36,074 nucleotides of DNA, from assembly GCA_036518955.1 (NCBI GenBank), contig DATDMG010000022.1, positions 1 to 36,074 on the forward strand, given 5' to 3'. This document shows, piece by piece, positions 21,667 through 29,509 of this stretch; positions within the stretch are counted from its first letter, which is position 1, and the number at the start of each line of letters is the position of its first letter. Source of the DNA: DATDMG01 sp036518955 (GTDB lineage Bacteria; Actinomycetota; Actinomycetes; Actinomycetales; Kineosporiaceae). Both the position numbers and the translations under genes were made by a program. The notes below the pieces were generated by a model that saw only the letters and a program-made list of their open reading frames with translations, ran no database searches and was not told where the DNA came from.

Positions 21667-22848
21667 TCAGAAGATCCCGGCGGTGACGGCTGCATCCGTC
21701 ATCCGGTACTGGCGGACATACTGGGCGAGCAGGTGGACACACGCCTGGTGGGCGTCCTCGACGACGCCGTAGTTGCCCGAGTCGATGTGGATCGCGGCGG
21801 TGGCCAGCTCCCGCGCCGCCCCGCCGGTGAAGCCGGTCAGGGCGATTGTGGTCAGGCCGTGGGTCCGCGCCCATTCCAGGGCGCGGACGATGTTCGGTGA
21901 GCGGCCGGAGGACGACACGGCGATCAGGACGTCGCCGGGCCGGGCGGCCGACTGGAGCTGGTACTCGAACACGGTGTCGTAGCCGTGATCGTTCGCGATC
22001 GCGCTGAACAGCTCGATGTTGGCGCTCAGGCTGAACACGCGGGTGGTCAGCCCGGTGCCGTTGCGCACCCCCTTGACGTGGTCGCACTGCAGGTGGTTCA
22101 CGATGGACGCCGACCCGCCGTTGCCACAGGCGTAGACCGCGGCGTCCCGGTCGTAGGCCTCCTGGAGGATCTGCGCGGCCAGCTGGATCTGGCGCAGGTC
22201 AACGGCGGCCAGCGCCCGGGACAGCTCAGCGGCGTAGGCGCCGCCGAACCCGCCGGCGTCGGTGAACCGGCGCGTCGGGAAGGAGGCCGGCTCGTGAGGC
22301 AGGGCGAGCGTGCGGTTGTCCAGGATGTGCTGGACGGCGGCGGCGAGGTCGGGGAAGGAGGCCACGTCCTGGTCCGGGTACGCCACCGGACCGACGTGCA
22401 CCGCGCGGGCGCCGACCGCGCGGGCCAGGCCGACGTCCGTCGGGGCGTCACCGATCATCCACGACGCCCGCAGGTCCAGGTCGAGAGCGTGCGCCGCGGC
22501 CAGGGCCATCCCCGGGCCGGGCTTGCGGTCGGCGCTGGCCCGGGTGAACGCCGGGACGACACCCTCGGGGTGATAGGGGCAGAAGAGCCACAGGTCGACG
22601 TGGGCGCCGTGCCGGGCCAGCTCAGCGATCATGTGCTTGTGGACCTGCTCGACGTCCTCGATGCCGTAGAACCCGCGGGCCACGCCGGCCTGGTTGGTGA
22701 CCACCGCGACCGGCAACCCGGCCCGGTTCAGCGCGGCGATGGCCTCGATCGCCCCCTCGATGAACTCCACCCGGTCCACGGACCCGACGTGGCCGCTGTC
22801 GACGATCACGGTCCCGTCGCGGTCGAGCAGCACTCCTGGCCGGCTCAT
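21667..22848 (-). CDS. Fused heptose 1,7-bisphosphate phosphatase (GmhB) and sedoheptulose 7-phosphate isomerase (GmhA)
   Basis: 393 aa with two enzymes in one chain. Residues 1-175: HAD phosphatase of the GmhB type, LLDRDGTVIVDSGHV (nucleophile D9, acid D11), VVTNQAGVARGFYG, DRKPGPGM and MIGDAPTDV. Residues about 200-393: SIS isomerase of the GmhA type, YACGNGGSASIVNHL, LSANIELFSAIANDHGYD, ISSSG-like VSSSGRSPN and VEDAHQACVHLLAQ. The first and third steps of GDP-heptose synthesis are thus joined; the kinase between them is separate. In the GmhB zinc loop C90 and H93 remain, but the usual second pair (CxC before RKP) is S105/D107, so the structural zinc site is probably lost. Overlaps the methyltransferase stop by 4 nt. 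Confidence 0.9.
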   Translation of the reverse strand: MSRPGVLLDRDGTVIVDSGHVGSVDRVEFIEGAIEAIAALNRAGLPVAVVTNQAGVARGFYGIEDVEQVHKHMIAELARHGAHVDLWLFCPYHPEGVVPAFTRASADRKPGPGMALAAAHALDLDLRASWMIGDAPTDVGLARAVGARAVHVGPVAYPDQDVASFPDLAAAVQHILDNRTLALPHEPASFPTRRFTDAGGFGGAYAAELSRALAAVDLRQIQLAAQILQEAYDRDAAVYACGNGGSASIVNHLQCDHVKGVRNGTGLTTRVFSLSANIELFSAIANDHGYDTVFEYQLQSAARPGDVLIAVSSSGRSPNIVRALEWARTHGLTTIALTGFTGGAARELATAAIHIDSGNYGVVEDAHQACVHLLAQYVRQYRMTDAAVTAGIF

Positions 22849-23762
22849 GCGCCGGTCTCCTTCCCGAAGGTGGTGCCGGACTGGGGATGGGACGGGGCGT
22901 CGGTGCGGGCCTGCAGGATCAGCCACAGGTGCCAGCCCAGCCAACGCTCCCCCGGCAGGCCGTGGACGGGGAGCGGCGGGGCATGCATGTACCGCTGCCA
23001 GGAGTCGACGACGGTGAAGTCGGGGAAGTCCGCTGCGGCCTCCCGCACCGAGTAGACCCTGGCGTACGGGTTCAGCGGTCCGTCGGTGCTGCGGTGGGTG
23101 AAGGTGTCCAGGTCCAGGTAGTTCCGCAGCCCGACCCGCTCGGCGTTCGCCAGATGCTCCCGGAGCATCGCCGAGGACTGCGCGAGCCGGGAGCGACGCA
23201 GCGGGTACGCCGCGGCCAGCGCGGCGCGGCGCACCAGCCGGATGCTGACCTGGTAGTTCAGCGACCGGCGGGCGTACAGCATCGCGACCAGGCGGCCACC
23301 CGGCTGCAGCACGCGATGGATCTCTGCCTGGGCCGTGCGGATATCGGGCACGTGGTGCAGGACGCCGTGGCTGAACACCACGTCGAAGCTGTTGTCCGGC
23401 CACGGGATCGACAGCACGGATCCCTGCCGGACGTCCTGGTGCGGCAGGTCCCGGACCGCCAGCCTCGCCCGGACCCGGTCGACGGATTCGCTCGTCAGGT
23501 CCAGCCCGGACCAGATCGCCCCGCGCCGGATCAGCTGCTCCGACTCCGCGCCCTGCCCCAGACCGATCTCGAGCACCGTGCGGCCGCGCCAGTGGACGCG
23601 GTCCAGGCACCCCGGGACGTGGTGCTCCTGTCGGTACCGCCAGGCGTCGTAGGCGGCGAAGAAACGCTCGTAGTCATCGCCGAAGCGCTGGTGCAGCCCT
23701 CCGACGATGTGGTCACCGCACGGATGAGCGTCCCAGAAAGACTGGACCTGGGTCTCGTTCAT
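22845..23762 (-). CDS. Class I SAM-dependent methyltransferase
   Basis: 305 aa. SAM-binding motif I is TVLEIGLGQGAESEQLI (about 62-78), followed by GLDLTSESVDRVRARL and the Methyltransf_11-type DNSFDVVFSHGVLHHVPDI, then VLQPGGRLVAMLYARRS. The N-terminal QSFWDAHPCGDHIVGG is found in methyltransferases of polysaccharide and secondary-metabolite clusters. It lies 35 nt after the beta-helix lipoprotein gene and overlaps the GmhB-GmhA start by 4 nt, so it belongs to the heptose transcription unit and might O-methylate heptose or another residue of the repeat. Substrate not determinable from sequence. Confidence 0.88.
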   Translation of the reverse strand: MNETQVQSFWDAHPCGDHIVGGLHQRFGDDYERFFAAYDAWRYRQEHHVPGCLDRVHWRGRTVLEIGLGQGAESEQLIRRGAIWSGLDLTSESVDRVRARLAVRDLPHQDVRQGSVLSIPWPDNSFDVVFSHGVLHHVPDIRTAQAEIHRVLQPGGRLVAMLYARRSLNYQVSIRLVRRAALAAAYPLRRSRLAQSSAMLREHLANAERVGLRNYLDLDTFTHRSTDGPLNPYARVYSVREAAADFPDFTVVDSWQRYMHAPPLPVHGLPGERWLGWHLWLILQARTDAPSHPQSGTTFGKETGA

Positions 23763-23797
23763 CGGCTCTCCGATCCGTCGGTCATGGCGGGCGGGCC

Positions 23798-25471
23798 TCA
23801 GCTGTGCTGGGCCGAGGACGCCGTCGCGGCGGTCGCGGACGGCGACGTGCTCGTGGTTGGCGAGGAACTGGTGGGGCTGGGGGTGCCAATGAAGGTGCTG
23901 CCCCGGTCCTGTCGGTAGGGCTCGGCCCGCCAGGTGGCGGCGCCGACGTCCGTGCCGCCGTCCAGGGTGGTGAACAACCACGGCCCGACGTAGGTGTTGT
24001 CGTACCAGCGGTTGTCCTGGCGGAAGACGATCGCCTGCTGCACGACCGGACCCTTGTAGGGAGACCAGTCCGGGAACGTGCCGTAGTTGGACAGCACCGC
24101 CATCCGGGAGCAGCGAGTGGTGCACCCGGTGACGGCCGGCTCGATGGCGAACCAGTTGCCGTGGACGGCGACCCGCTGCGTCTTCCATCGGCAGTCGCCG
24201 AACAACGGGCTGCGCGCGATGCCCGGTCGGGCGCAGCTGGACGCCCGGCTCACGAGGCGGGTACAGACGCCGGTGGACGTGTTCGCGAGGCTGTTGCAGA
24301 ACCGGTCGGCGTTCTCCCAGAGGGTGATCCCCGCCCAATTGTCTGTCAGCAGGTTGCCACTGATGTCGATCCGGTCGGTCCGCGCCGGCACCCGCGGCTC
24401 GCCGCCGGCCTCCGACAGGTAGATGGCGGCGACCGGGAAGGGATCTTTGCGGGCCGAGAAGCGCTTGCCCTCGACGATCGCGTTGCGGCGGATCACGTTG
24501 TCCCGGATCACCGCGTTGTAGCTGATCTCGTAGAACACGGCCGGGCCGTCGTTGCCCTCGATCAGGTTGTGTTCGATCAGGAAGTCGTTGTTGTTGGTGT
24601 CCGCCCAGATCCCGGGGCCGTGGTTGTCGTGGATCCAGTTGCCGACGACGTCGGCACCGTCGACGTCCCAGAACTTCATCCCCCCGGTGCAGCCGCATCC
24701 GGGGATGCGTCGCTCCAGGTCGTCAACGTTGTTGCCGACGAACTCGTTGCCAGTCACTTGGATCTTGCCCAGCCGGCCGCAGCAGGCGTTCAGGCCGTAC
24801 TGGCCGTTGTCGGACAGGCAGTTGCCCCGCACCACCTCCCCCTGCCCTCCCATCAGCGCGGCGCCCGCGTTGCCGGTCAGGGTGTCCGCCTCGATCACCC
24901 AGTTCGGGCCGGAATCATGGTTGACGACGCCCTGGTCCACCGGGGGCAGGAACCCACGGACGGTGAGGTGACGGATGGCGACCCGGGTCGCGGTGCCGAC
25001 GAAGGCGTAGAAGTTCTGCCGGCCGCCGTCCAGGACGGCGCCCGGAGCGCCCAGGTAGGTGTCGCCGTCCTTCGGTCTCACCTGGTCGAACTGATGGCTG
25101 CCCAGCCGGTGGACTCCGGGTGCGAGCCAGAAGGTGGTCCCGGGCGGACCGGCATCGGTCTTCGCGCTCAGGTCCCCCACCACCCCGGGGTCGACCGGAA
25201 CGGCACCGGCGGGGGGGCTGGTCGGGCCGGGCGCCGCCCTGCCGCACACCGCCGCGGTGGTCGCCGCCTGTGCGCCCGCGGTGGGCGGGTCGCCCGGAGC
25301 GCCGGACGGCCGCGCGGACGCGGAGATGCCCGATCCGGAGGCGCTGCCGGAAGCGGTGGGGCGCGAGGGCGTCCCGCCCCTGGAGCCGTCACTGCAACCG
25401 GTCAGCGCCAGTGCCGCAGCGACGACCGCCGCCCCCGCAGGGCGCAGGCGTCCGACCGGCCGGACGATCAC
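23798..25471 (-). CDS. Parallel beta-helix lipoprotein
   Basis: 557 aa from the GTG at 25471, preceded by GGAGG 8 nt upstream; an open extension further up has no such site. A lipoprotein signal is evident: VGRLRPAGAAVVAAALALTGC with lipobox LTGC and Cys26. After a Ser/Gly/Pro linker (to about 100) the beta-helix follows with the same blocks as the larger paralogue: FWLAPGVHRLGSHQFDQV, GAPGAVLDGGRQN, NHDSGPNWVIEADT, NGQYGLNAC, CGCTGGMKFWDVDGADVVGN, WADTNNNDFLIEHNLIEGND and WAGITLWENADRF. The C terminus is Ser/Thr-rich. It should sit on the outer face of the membrane and act on or bind exported polysaccharide. Conserved WENADRF and CRWKTQ are shared with the paralogue. Confidence 0.86.
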   Translation of the reverse strand: MIVRPVGRLRPAGAAVVAAALALTGCSDGSRGGTPSRPTASGSASGSGISASARPSGAPGDPPTAGAQAATTAAVCGRAAPGPTSPPAGAVPVDPGVVGDLSAKTDAGPPGTTFWLAPGVHRLGSHQFDQVRPKDGDTYLGAPGAVLDGGRQNFYAFVGTATRVAIRHLTVRGFLPPVDQGVVNHDSGPNWVIEADTLTGNAGAALMGGQGEVVRGNCLSDNGQYGLNACCGRLGKIQVTGNEFVGNNVDDLERRIPGCGCTGGMKFWDVDGADVVGNWIHDNHGPGIWADTNNNDFLIEHNLIEGNDGPAVFYEISYNAVIRDNVIRRNAIVEGKRFSARKDPFPVAAIYLSEAGGEPRVPARTDRIDISGNLLTDNWAGITLWENADRFCNSLANTSTGVCTRLVSRASSCARPGIARSPLFGDCRWKTQRVAVHGNWFAIEPAVTGCTTRCSRMAVLSNYGTFPDWSPYKGPVVQQAIVFRQDNRWYDNTYVGPWLFTTLDGGTDVGAATWRAEPYRQDRGSTFIGTPSPTSSSPTTSTSPSATAATASSAQHS

Positions 25472-25550
25472 TCGAGCGACCTCCTCGCTGGGCTCGCGGA
25501 CGGACGACGGTGCGACGGGGGTGGAGTAGCGCGCGGCGGCAGACCCCTGT

Positions 25551-26819
25551 TCAGAAGATCCGCGAGCGGGCCGGGTGATACCGGGCGCGGCGTGCACCCA
25601 CCCGTTCGAGCTGCTCCAGCAGGGAGGTGACCTGCAGCTCGTAACCCGATGTCTTCGCGCGAATCTGCTGAGTAATGTCATCGCCAGCCGCTCGTGCGCG
25701 GCGGATCTGCTCCAGCAGCCGCGCGCCGTCCACGTCGGCGACGTCCTGGCAGTACTCGGCCAGGCCCAGACCGTCCATCAACCGGGCGCTCTTCGCGGCG
25801 TATCCCACGGACACGACGGGGCGGCCCAACCGGACGGCGGCGATCAGGTTGTGGAACCGGGAGGCCACCACCACCTCGGCCCGGGCAAGTTCGCTCGACA
25901 GCGCGGCGAACCCGTCCACCTCCGGGACGGTGACGGCGTCGCCGAGCTCCGGCCGGGCGGCGAGGACCGCCTCGGCCACCCGCGCCGCCACCGGCTCGTC
26001 CACCCGGTCCCCGCCGACCAGCACCACCCGGTCGCCGTCCGCGGCGAGCCGCTCGACGACGTCCGCCATGGTCCGGACGTACTGGTCCAGGACGTCCGGG
26101 CCGGCGCCGGCTCCCTCCCCCGAGTACGCGATCACGCCGACCACGACGGTGCCCGGCCGAGGATCGGCGTCCGCCGGCGATGGATGGGCGAAGGCCAGGT
26201 CGGGGACGACCGGATGGCACGCGTCGACGCCGTTCGCCCGCATCGCCTCCCGCGACCAGATGTCCCGGTAGCTGACGTGGCTCGCCAGCCGGACCGTGGC
26301 GGCGAACAGCAGCCGGGTGATCCGGTGCCGAACGGGTTCGGCGCCCACCGCCAGCAGGACGAACGGACGCCGCCGTACCCGGCAGGCGGCTGAGATCAGG
26401 AACATCCACAGCGGCAGGCCCCATGGTGTCACCCCGAGGGACTCCTCCAGCACGCCCATCCCCGGCACCACCACCGCATCCACCCGCCCGACCAGCAGCA
26501 GGCTCCGGGGGACGTCCAGCAGCCGGCCGAACAGCTTGCCGAGGACGTCGGCCGGCCGTGGCCGGCCGGGGTGGGCCTGGTACCAGGCCAGCCAGGTGGC
26601 GGGCAGTCGGTAACGCTCCCGGAGGGTCTCCGGGCTGATCGTGATCCCGCTCACGGCGATCTCGGGGTGACGGTCGTGCAGCCAGGCCAGAACCGCCTCC
26701 ATCGAGGCGTCGTTGCCGATGTTGCCCGCGCCGAGGAACCCGTACAGCGCCACCCTGCGCACCGGCCGACGGACCGCCGCGGCCGCCCGATCCGCACGCC
26801 TGCTCGCGAGTCCCCTCAC
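25551..26819 (-). CDS. Polysaccharide pyruvyl transferase family protein
   Basis: 422 aa. N-terminal VALYGFLGAGNIGNDASMEA is the signature of PF04230-type pyruvyltransferases, with VVVPGMGVLEES, PFVLLAVGAEPVRH, HVSYRDIWSREAM and the C-terminal VVASRFHNLIAAVRLGRPVV, which carries the conserved R-x-H near residue 340. The family transfers pyruvate from phosphoenolpyruvate to form sugar ketals, giving the polymer negative charge. The start is taken as the GTG at 26819, whose GTGA overlaps the flippase stop by 4 nt; the frame is open further upstream inside the flippase gene. It is followed by 79 nt of noncoding DNA before the beta-helix lipoprotein gene. Acceptor sugar unknown. Confidence 0.88.
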   Translation of the reverse strand: MRGLASRRADRAAAAVRRPVRRVALYGFLGAGNIGNDASMEAVLAWLHDRHPEIAVSGITISPETLRERYRLPATWLAWYQAHPGRPRPADVLGKLFGRLLDVPRSLLLVGRVDAVVVPGMGVLEESLGVTPWGLPLWMFLISAACRVRRRPFVLLAVGAEPVRHRITRLLFAATVRLASHVSYRDIWSREAMRANGVDACHPVVPDLAFAHPSPADADPRPGTVVVGVIAYSGEGAGAGPDVLDQYVRTMADVVERLAADGDRVVLVGGDRVDEPVAARVAEAVLAARPELGDAVTVPEVDGFAALSSELARAEVVVASRFHNLIAAVRLGRPVVSVGYAAKSARLMDGLGLAEYCQDVADVDGARLLEQIRRARAAGDDITQQIRAKTSGYELQVTSLLEQLERVGARRARYHPARSRIF

Positions 26820-28171
26820 CCGACCCCTCCCGGTGCCGGTTCCGGCGCCGGCACAGCATGCTCGGCGTCCGGTGCAGCCGCGAGTGCCGAGCGCCCGTGG
26901 TCCGCCAGCGCGGCCCGAAGGTGGTACCACCACAGGCCGGCGGCGGCCATGTTCGCCAGCGCCACCCCCCAGCAGGTGCCCAGCGCGCCGTCCGCGAACG
27001 CACCCACCGTGCCGCCGACGACATAGGCGGCGGACGCCGTCAGTTGCGCTCGCAGGCTCCGCCACGACACGCCCATCGCGCGCAGCCCGGACAGGATCGC
27101 GCTCGAGAAGCACACCGCGATGACGTTCAGGACGACGGCGGGCAGCAGCGTGGACGCCGTCCCCCACAGCCGCCCCAGCATCAGCTCCCCCAGTCCGTGC
27201 GGCAGCACCAGGAGCAGCACCGCCCCCCAGGCGAAGGCGGCCACGGCCTGGACTCCGCCGACAGCCAGGCAGAACTGGCCGAGCCGGCGGGGAGTGCGGT
27301 GGAACACCCGCGACGCCTCGGGGACGGCGACCTGGGACACCCCCATCAGCACGACGGCGAACGGGCCCATCAGCATCTCGGCACTGCGGACGTAGCCGAC
27401 GGGCGCCAGCCCCGCGACCGCCCCGAGCACCGACGACCGGATCTGCGAGGCACCACTGGCGCTGACGTTCTCGATCAGGTAGCGGCCGGCGAGCTGCCGG
27501 TGCTCGCGCAGCCAGGCGGCCGCCCGAAGCGGCCGGGGGACGACCCGCGCCTGGGCCACGCCGAAGACCGCGCTCGCCAGAGCCGTCAGGCCGAAGGCGA
27601 TCAGGCATCGGAACATGCTCCTGGCACCCGTGTGGTCCATGGCGGCCAGGACGCCGACGAGCAGCAGTCCCCACACCACGTCGTTGAGGAACGCCGACGA
27701 GGAGCGCCGTCCGGCGAAGAAGCAGAACCGCCAGCTGTCCTGCAGCATCAGCCCCGGTAATCCGACGCCGAGGGCGACGAACGCCGATCCCACCGGGTCG
27801 GGCATCACCAGGCCCACCAGGATGCTGAGGGCCGCGCCCGCCGCCCCGACCACGAGGGCGGTGCCCGAGGCGGACGCCGCGGAGCGGCGCCAGGTGTCCC
27901 CCTCGCTGCCGCTGTGGCGGACCAGCAGCGGATCGGTCGCTATTCCCCGCGAGGCGTTCAGCACCACGGTGTACGTGACGAACGCGAGCGAGAATGCCCC
28001 GAAGGACGCCGCGCCGAACGTCCGGGCGGCGTAGAGCCCGAGCGCGAAGTTACCCAGGCTCGAGACGGCCTGGTCGGCCACGCCCCAGCCAAGCCGGCCG
28101 ACCACGGCGAGGACGGTGCGTCCCCGTGGGACCGAGTCCCTGGCATGTGACGCCCGGAACACCGGCGTCAC
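26816..28171 (-). CDS. Wzx-type polysaccharide flippase (MOP superfamily)
   Basis: 451 aa with about 12 hydrophobic segments, for example ALVVGAAGAALSILVGLV, VVWGLLLVGVLAAM, AFGLTALASAVFGVAQA, PFAVVLMGVSQVAVPEASRV and VVLNVIAVCFSSAILSGL. Early sequence SSLGNFALGLYAARTFGAAS and the mid-protein helix pattern fit polysaccharide translocases, which flip the lipid-linked repeat unit outward. The start is set at the GTG at 28171 because its GTGA overlaps the stop of the RmlC-like gene; the upstream open frame is a shadow. The last 25 residues are Ala/Pro-rich and cytoplasmic. Placed next to the pyruvyltransferase and with a Wzy-like and Wzz-like set to the right, it supports a Wzx/Wzy pathway. Confidence 0.85.
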   Translation of the reverse strand: MTPVFRASHARDSVPRGRTVLAVVGRLGWGVADQAVSSLGNFALGLYAARTFGAASFGAFSLAFVTYTVVLNASRGIATDPLLVRHSGSEGDTWRRSAASASGTALVVGAAGAALSILVGLVMPDPVGSAFVALGVGLPGLMLQDSWRFCFFAGRRSSSAFLNDVVWGLLLVGVLAAMDHTGARSMFRCLIAFGLTALASAVFGVAQARVVPRPLRAAAWLREHRQLAGRYLIENVSASGASQIRSSVLGAVAGLAPVGYVRSAEMLMGPFAVVLMGVSQVAVPEASRVFHRTPRRLGQFCLAVGGVQAVAAFAWGAVLLLVLPHGLGELMLGRLWGTASTLLPAVVLNVIAVCFSSAILSGLRAMGVSWRSLRAQLTASAAYVVGGTVGAFADGALGTCWGVALANMAAAGLWWYHLRAALADHGRSALAAAPDAEHAVPAPEPAPGGVG

Positions 28172-28734
28172 CGCACCGCCCCGAACCAGTCGCACAGCAT
28201 CGGTTCGATCACGGCCAGCGAGGGGGTGGTGCGTTCCCGTTCGGTCAGCACCTGGACCGGCAACGGCCACGGGATCGCCAGGTCCGGATCGTCGTACTGC
28301 AGCACGGCGGAATGCTCCGCCTGCCGGATCCGGTTGCTGCGCATGCACACCTCTGCGATCTCCGACAACGCCTGGAACCCGTGCGCCAGCCCGGGCGGCA
28401 GCCACACCGACCGGTGCTCGACGTCGTCCAGGACCAGGGTCATCCAGAGCCGGTAGGTGGAGGACACCGGCCGCAGGTCCACGGCGACGTCCAGGACGGA
28501 TCCGGACACGCAGCGCACCAGCTTGCCCTCGCCCCCGTCGGTGCGCAGGGTCAGCCCGTGCACAGCACCCCGCGGCAGCCGGTACTGGATGTCCTGCACC
28601 AGGCTCCGCGGGTCGACCCCTGCCATGGTCATCACCTCGGCGTCGACGACGCAGATGCCCTCGTCCCGGGGCGGGTACTCCCTCGTCGGTTCGAACACGA
28701 CCGTCCCCGGCAGGACGCCGGGCAGCGCCCTCAC
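28168..28734 (-). CDS. RmlC-like cupin (dTDP-4-dehydrorhamnose 3,5-epimerase family), atypical active site
   Basis: 188 aa. The cupin core is clear: GKLVRCVSGSVLDVAVDLRP, RLWMTLVLDD, WLPPGLAHGFQALSE and YDDPDLAIPWPL. In active epimerases the strand RGLHYQ supplies the catalytic His and AEFLYK the Tyr. Here the matching positions read HGLTLR (Thr62) and AEVCMR (Met131), so both are replaced; the Asp of DPDL remains. It may be a ketoisomerase, a binding protein or an inactive paralogue. The GTG start at 28734 overlaps the stop of the 41-aa ORF by 4 nt, and the stop overlaps the flippase GTG by 4 nt. Linked to a cytidylyltransferase and a C-methyltransferase, it probably belongs to deoxysugar formation. 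Confidence 0.83.
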   Translation of the reverse strand: MRALPGVLPGTVVFEPTREYPPRDEGICVVDAEVMTMAGVDPRSLVQDIQYRLPRGAVHGLTLRTDGGEGKLVRCVSGSVLDVAVDLRPVSSTYRLWMTLVLDDVEHRSVWLPPGLAHGFQALSEIAEVCMRSNRIRQAEHSAVLQYDDPDLAIPWPLPVQVLTERERTTPSLAVIEPMLCDWFGAVR

Positions 28735-28856
28735 GACAGCCCCCCGGGTCGCGACCGATCCGGTGCCACCAGGTGCGGAAGCGGGAGCGGCGGCAGCGCG
28801 TCGGGCCCGAGCCGGACGGTCGTCTCCTCCTGTTCCCCTCGAGGCTGGGTGGTCAC
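28731..28856 (-). CDS. Possible 41-aa peptide bridging PIG-L and RmlC-like genes
   Basis: I do not recognise it. A GTG at 28856 overlaps the PIG-L stop (GTGA), and its TGA overlaps the GTG of the RmlC-like gene (GTGA). It reads TTQPRGEQEETTVRLGPDAL and then a Pro/Leu-rich PPLPLPHLVAPDRSRPGG. Third positions are mostly G/C. The matching junctions on both sides match the rest of the operon and suggest it is translated, if only to pass ribosomes to the next gene. No membrane segment or motif is seen. An ATG at 28859 is an alternative start. Confidence 0.45.
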   Translation of the reverse strand: MTTQPRGEQEETTVRLGPDALPPLPLPHLVAPDRSRPGGLS

Positions 28857-29506
28857 CATGCCAGGGTCGCCTTGGTGACCGTGAAGGCCTCGGCGTAGCG
28901 GGCCCGGCACTCCATCCCGCGCAGCCGGGCCAGGGCGAGGAACGTCTCCTCGTGCCACCAGTCCCGGCCGGTCTGCGAGGGGTAGGCCTTCTCCAGGAGC
29001 CGGACCTTCTCCTGCACCTCGTCCGCGGACAACGGGACGTAGACGTTCGGCCGGCCCAGGTCGCCGTCGTACTTGGGGATCTCGTAGCCGAGGACGAGAT
29101 GGTCCCGCCATACCGTCGGCACCAACCCGGCAACGAGCCGGTGGTCCTGGTGGGCGTCGTCCCGCCGGGGCGCCAGCACGAGATCGACGTCGGTGGTCGC
29201 GGCGACCTCCTCCAGGCACTCCTTCGCCGTCCCCCACGCGGCGGGCAGCCGGCCGTCGGCCAAGCCGTGCGCGGCCCCGAAGGTGTGCACGGTGACGTCG
29301 CAGCCGGGCAGGAACAGGGCGGCGGCGCGGCGCGCCTCCTGCTGGCGCTCCGGCGTCCCGGTGAGGACCACGACGGTCACCGACAGCCCCGGCCAGCGCT
29401 CGGCCAGGCGCAGCAACGTCCCACCGCAGCCGATCTCGCAGTCGTCGGGATGGGCACCGACGACCAGGACGCCCCGGGGGCGTTCGGCCAGGGTCAGCTG
29501 TCGCAT
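28853..29506 (-). CDS. PIG-L/LmbE-family deacetylase
   Basis: 217 aa. The zinc-binding AHPDD motif is at about 18-22 (VVGAHPDDCEIGCGGTLLRL), with the second metal-binding element DDAHQDHRLVA near residue 115. The family hydrolyses N-acetyl groups on GlcNAc-containing molecules (mycothiol MshB, GPI PIG-L, several antibiotic enzymes). Length and motifs are complete, and it is cytoplasmic. It lies 3 nt after the cytidylyltransferase gene and overlaps the 41-aa ORF. In this setting it might deacetylate an amino sugar nucleotide or lipid-linked sugar, making a free amine for later acylation, for example by the acyl carrier module to the left (inference). Confidence 0.88.
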   Translation of the reverse strand: MRQLTLAERPRGVLVVGAHPDDCEIGCGGTLLRLAERWPGLSVTVVVLTGTPERQQEARRAAALFLPGCDVTVHTFGAAHGLADGRLPAAWGTAKECLEEVAATTDVDLVLAPRRDDAHQDHRLVAGLVPTVWRDHLVLGYEIPKYDGDLGRPNVYVPLSADEVQEKVRLLEKAYPSQTGRDWWHEETFLALARLRGMECRARYAEAFTVTKATLAW

Positions 29507-29509
29507 CGG

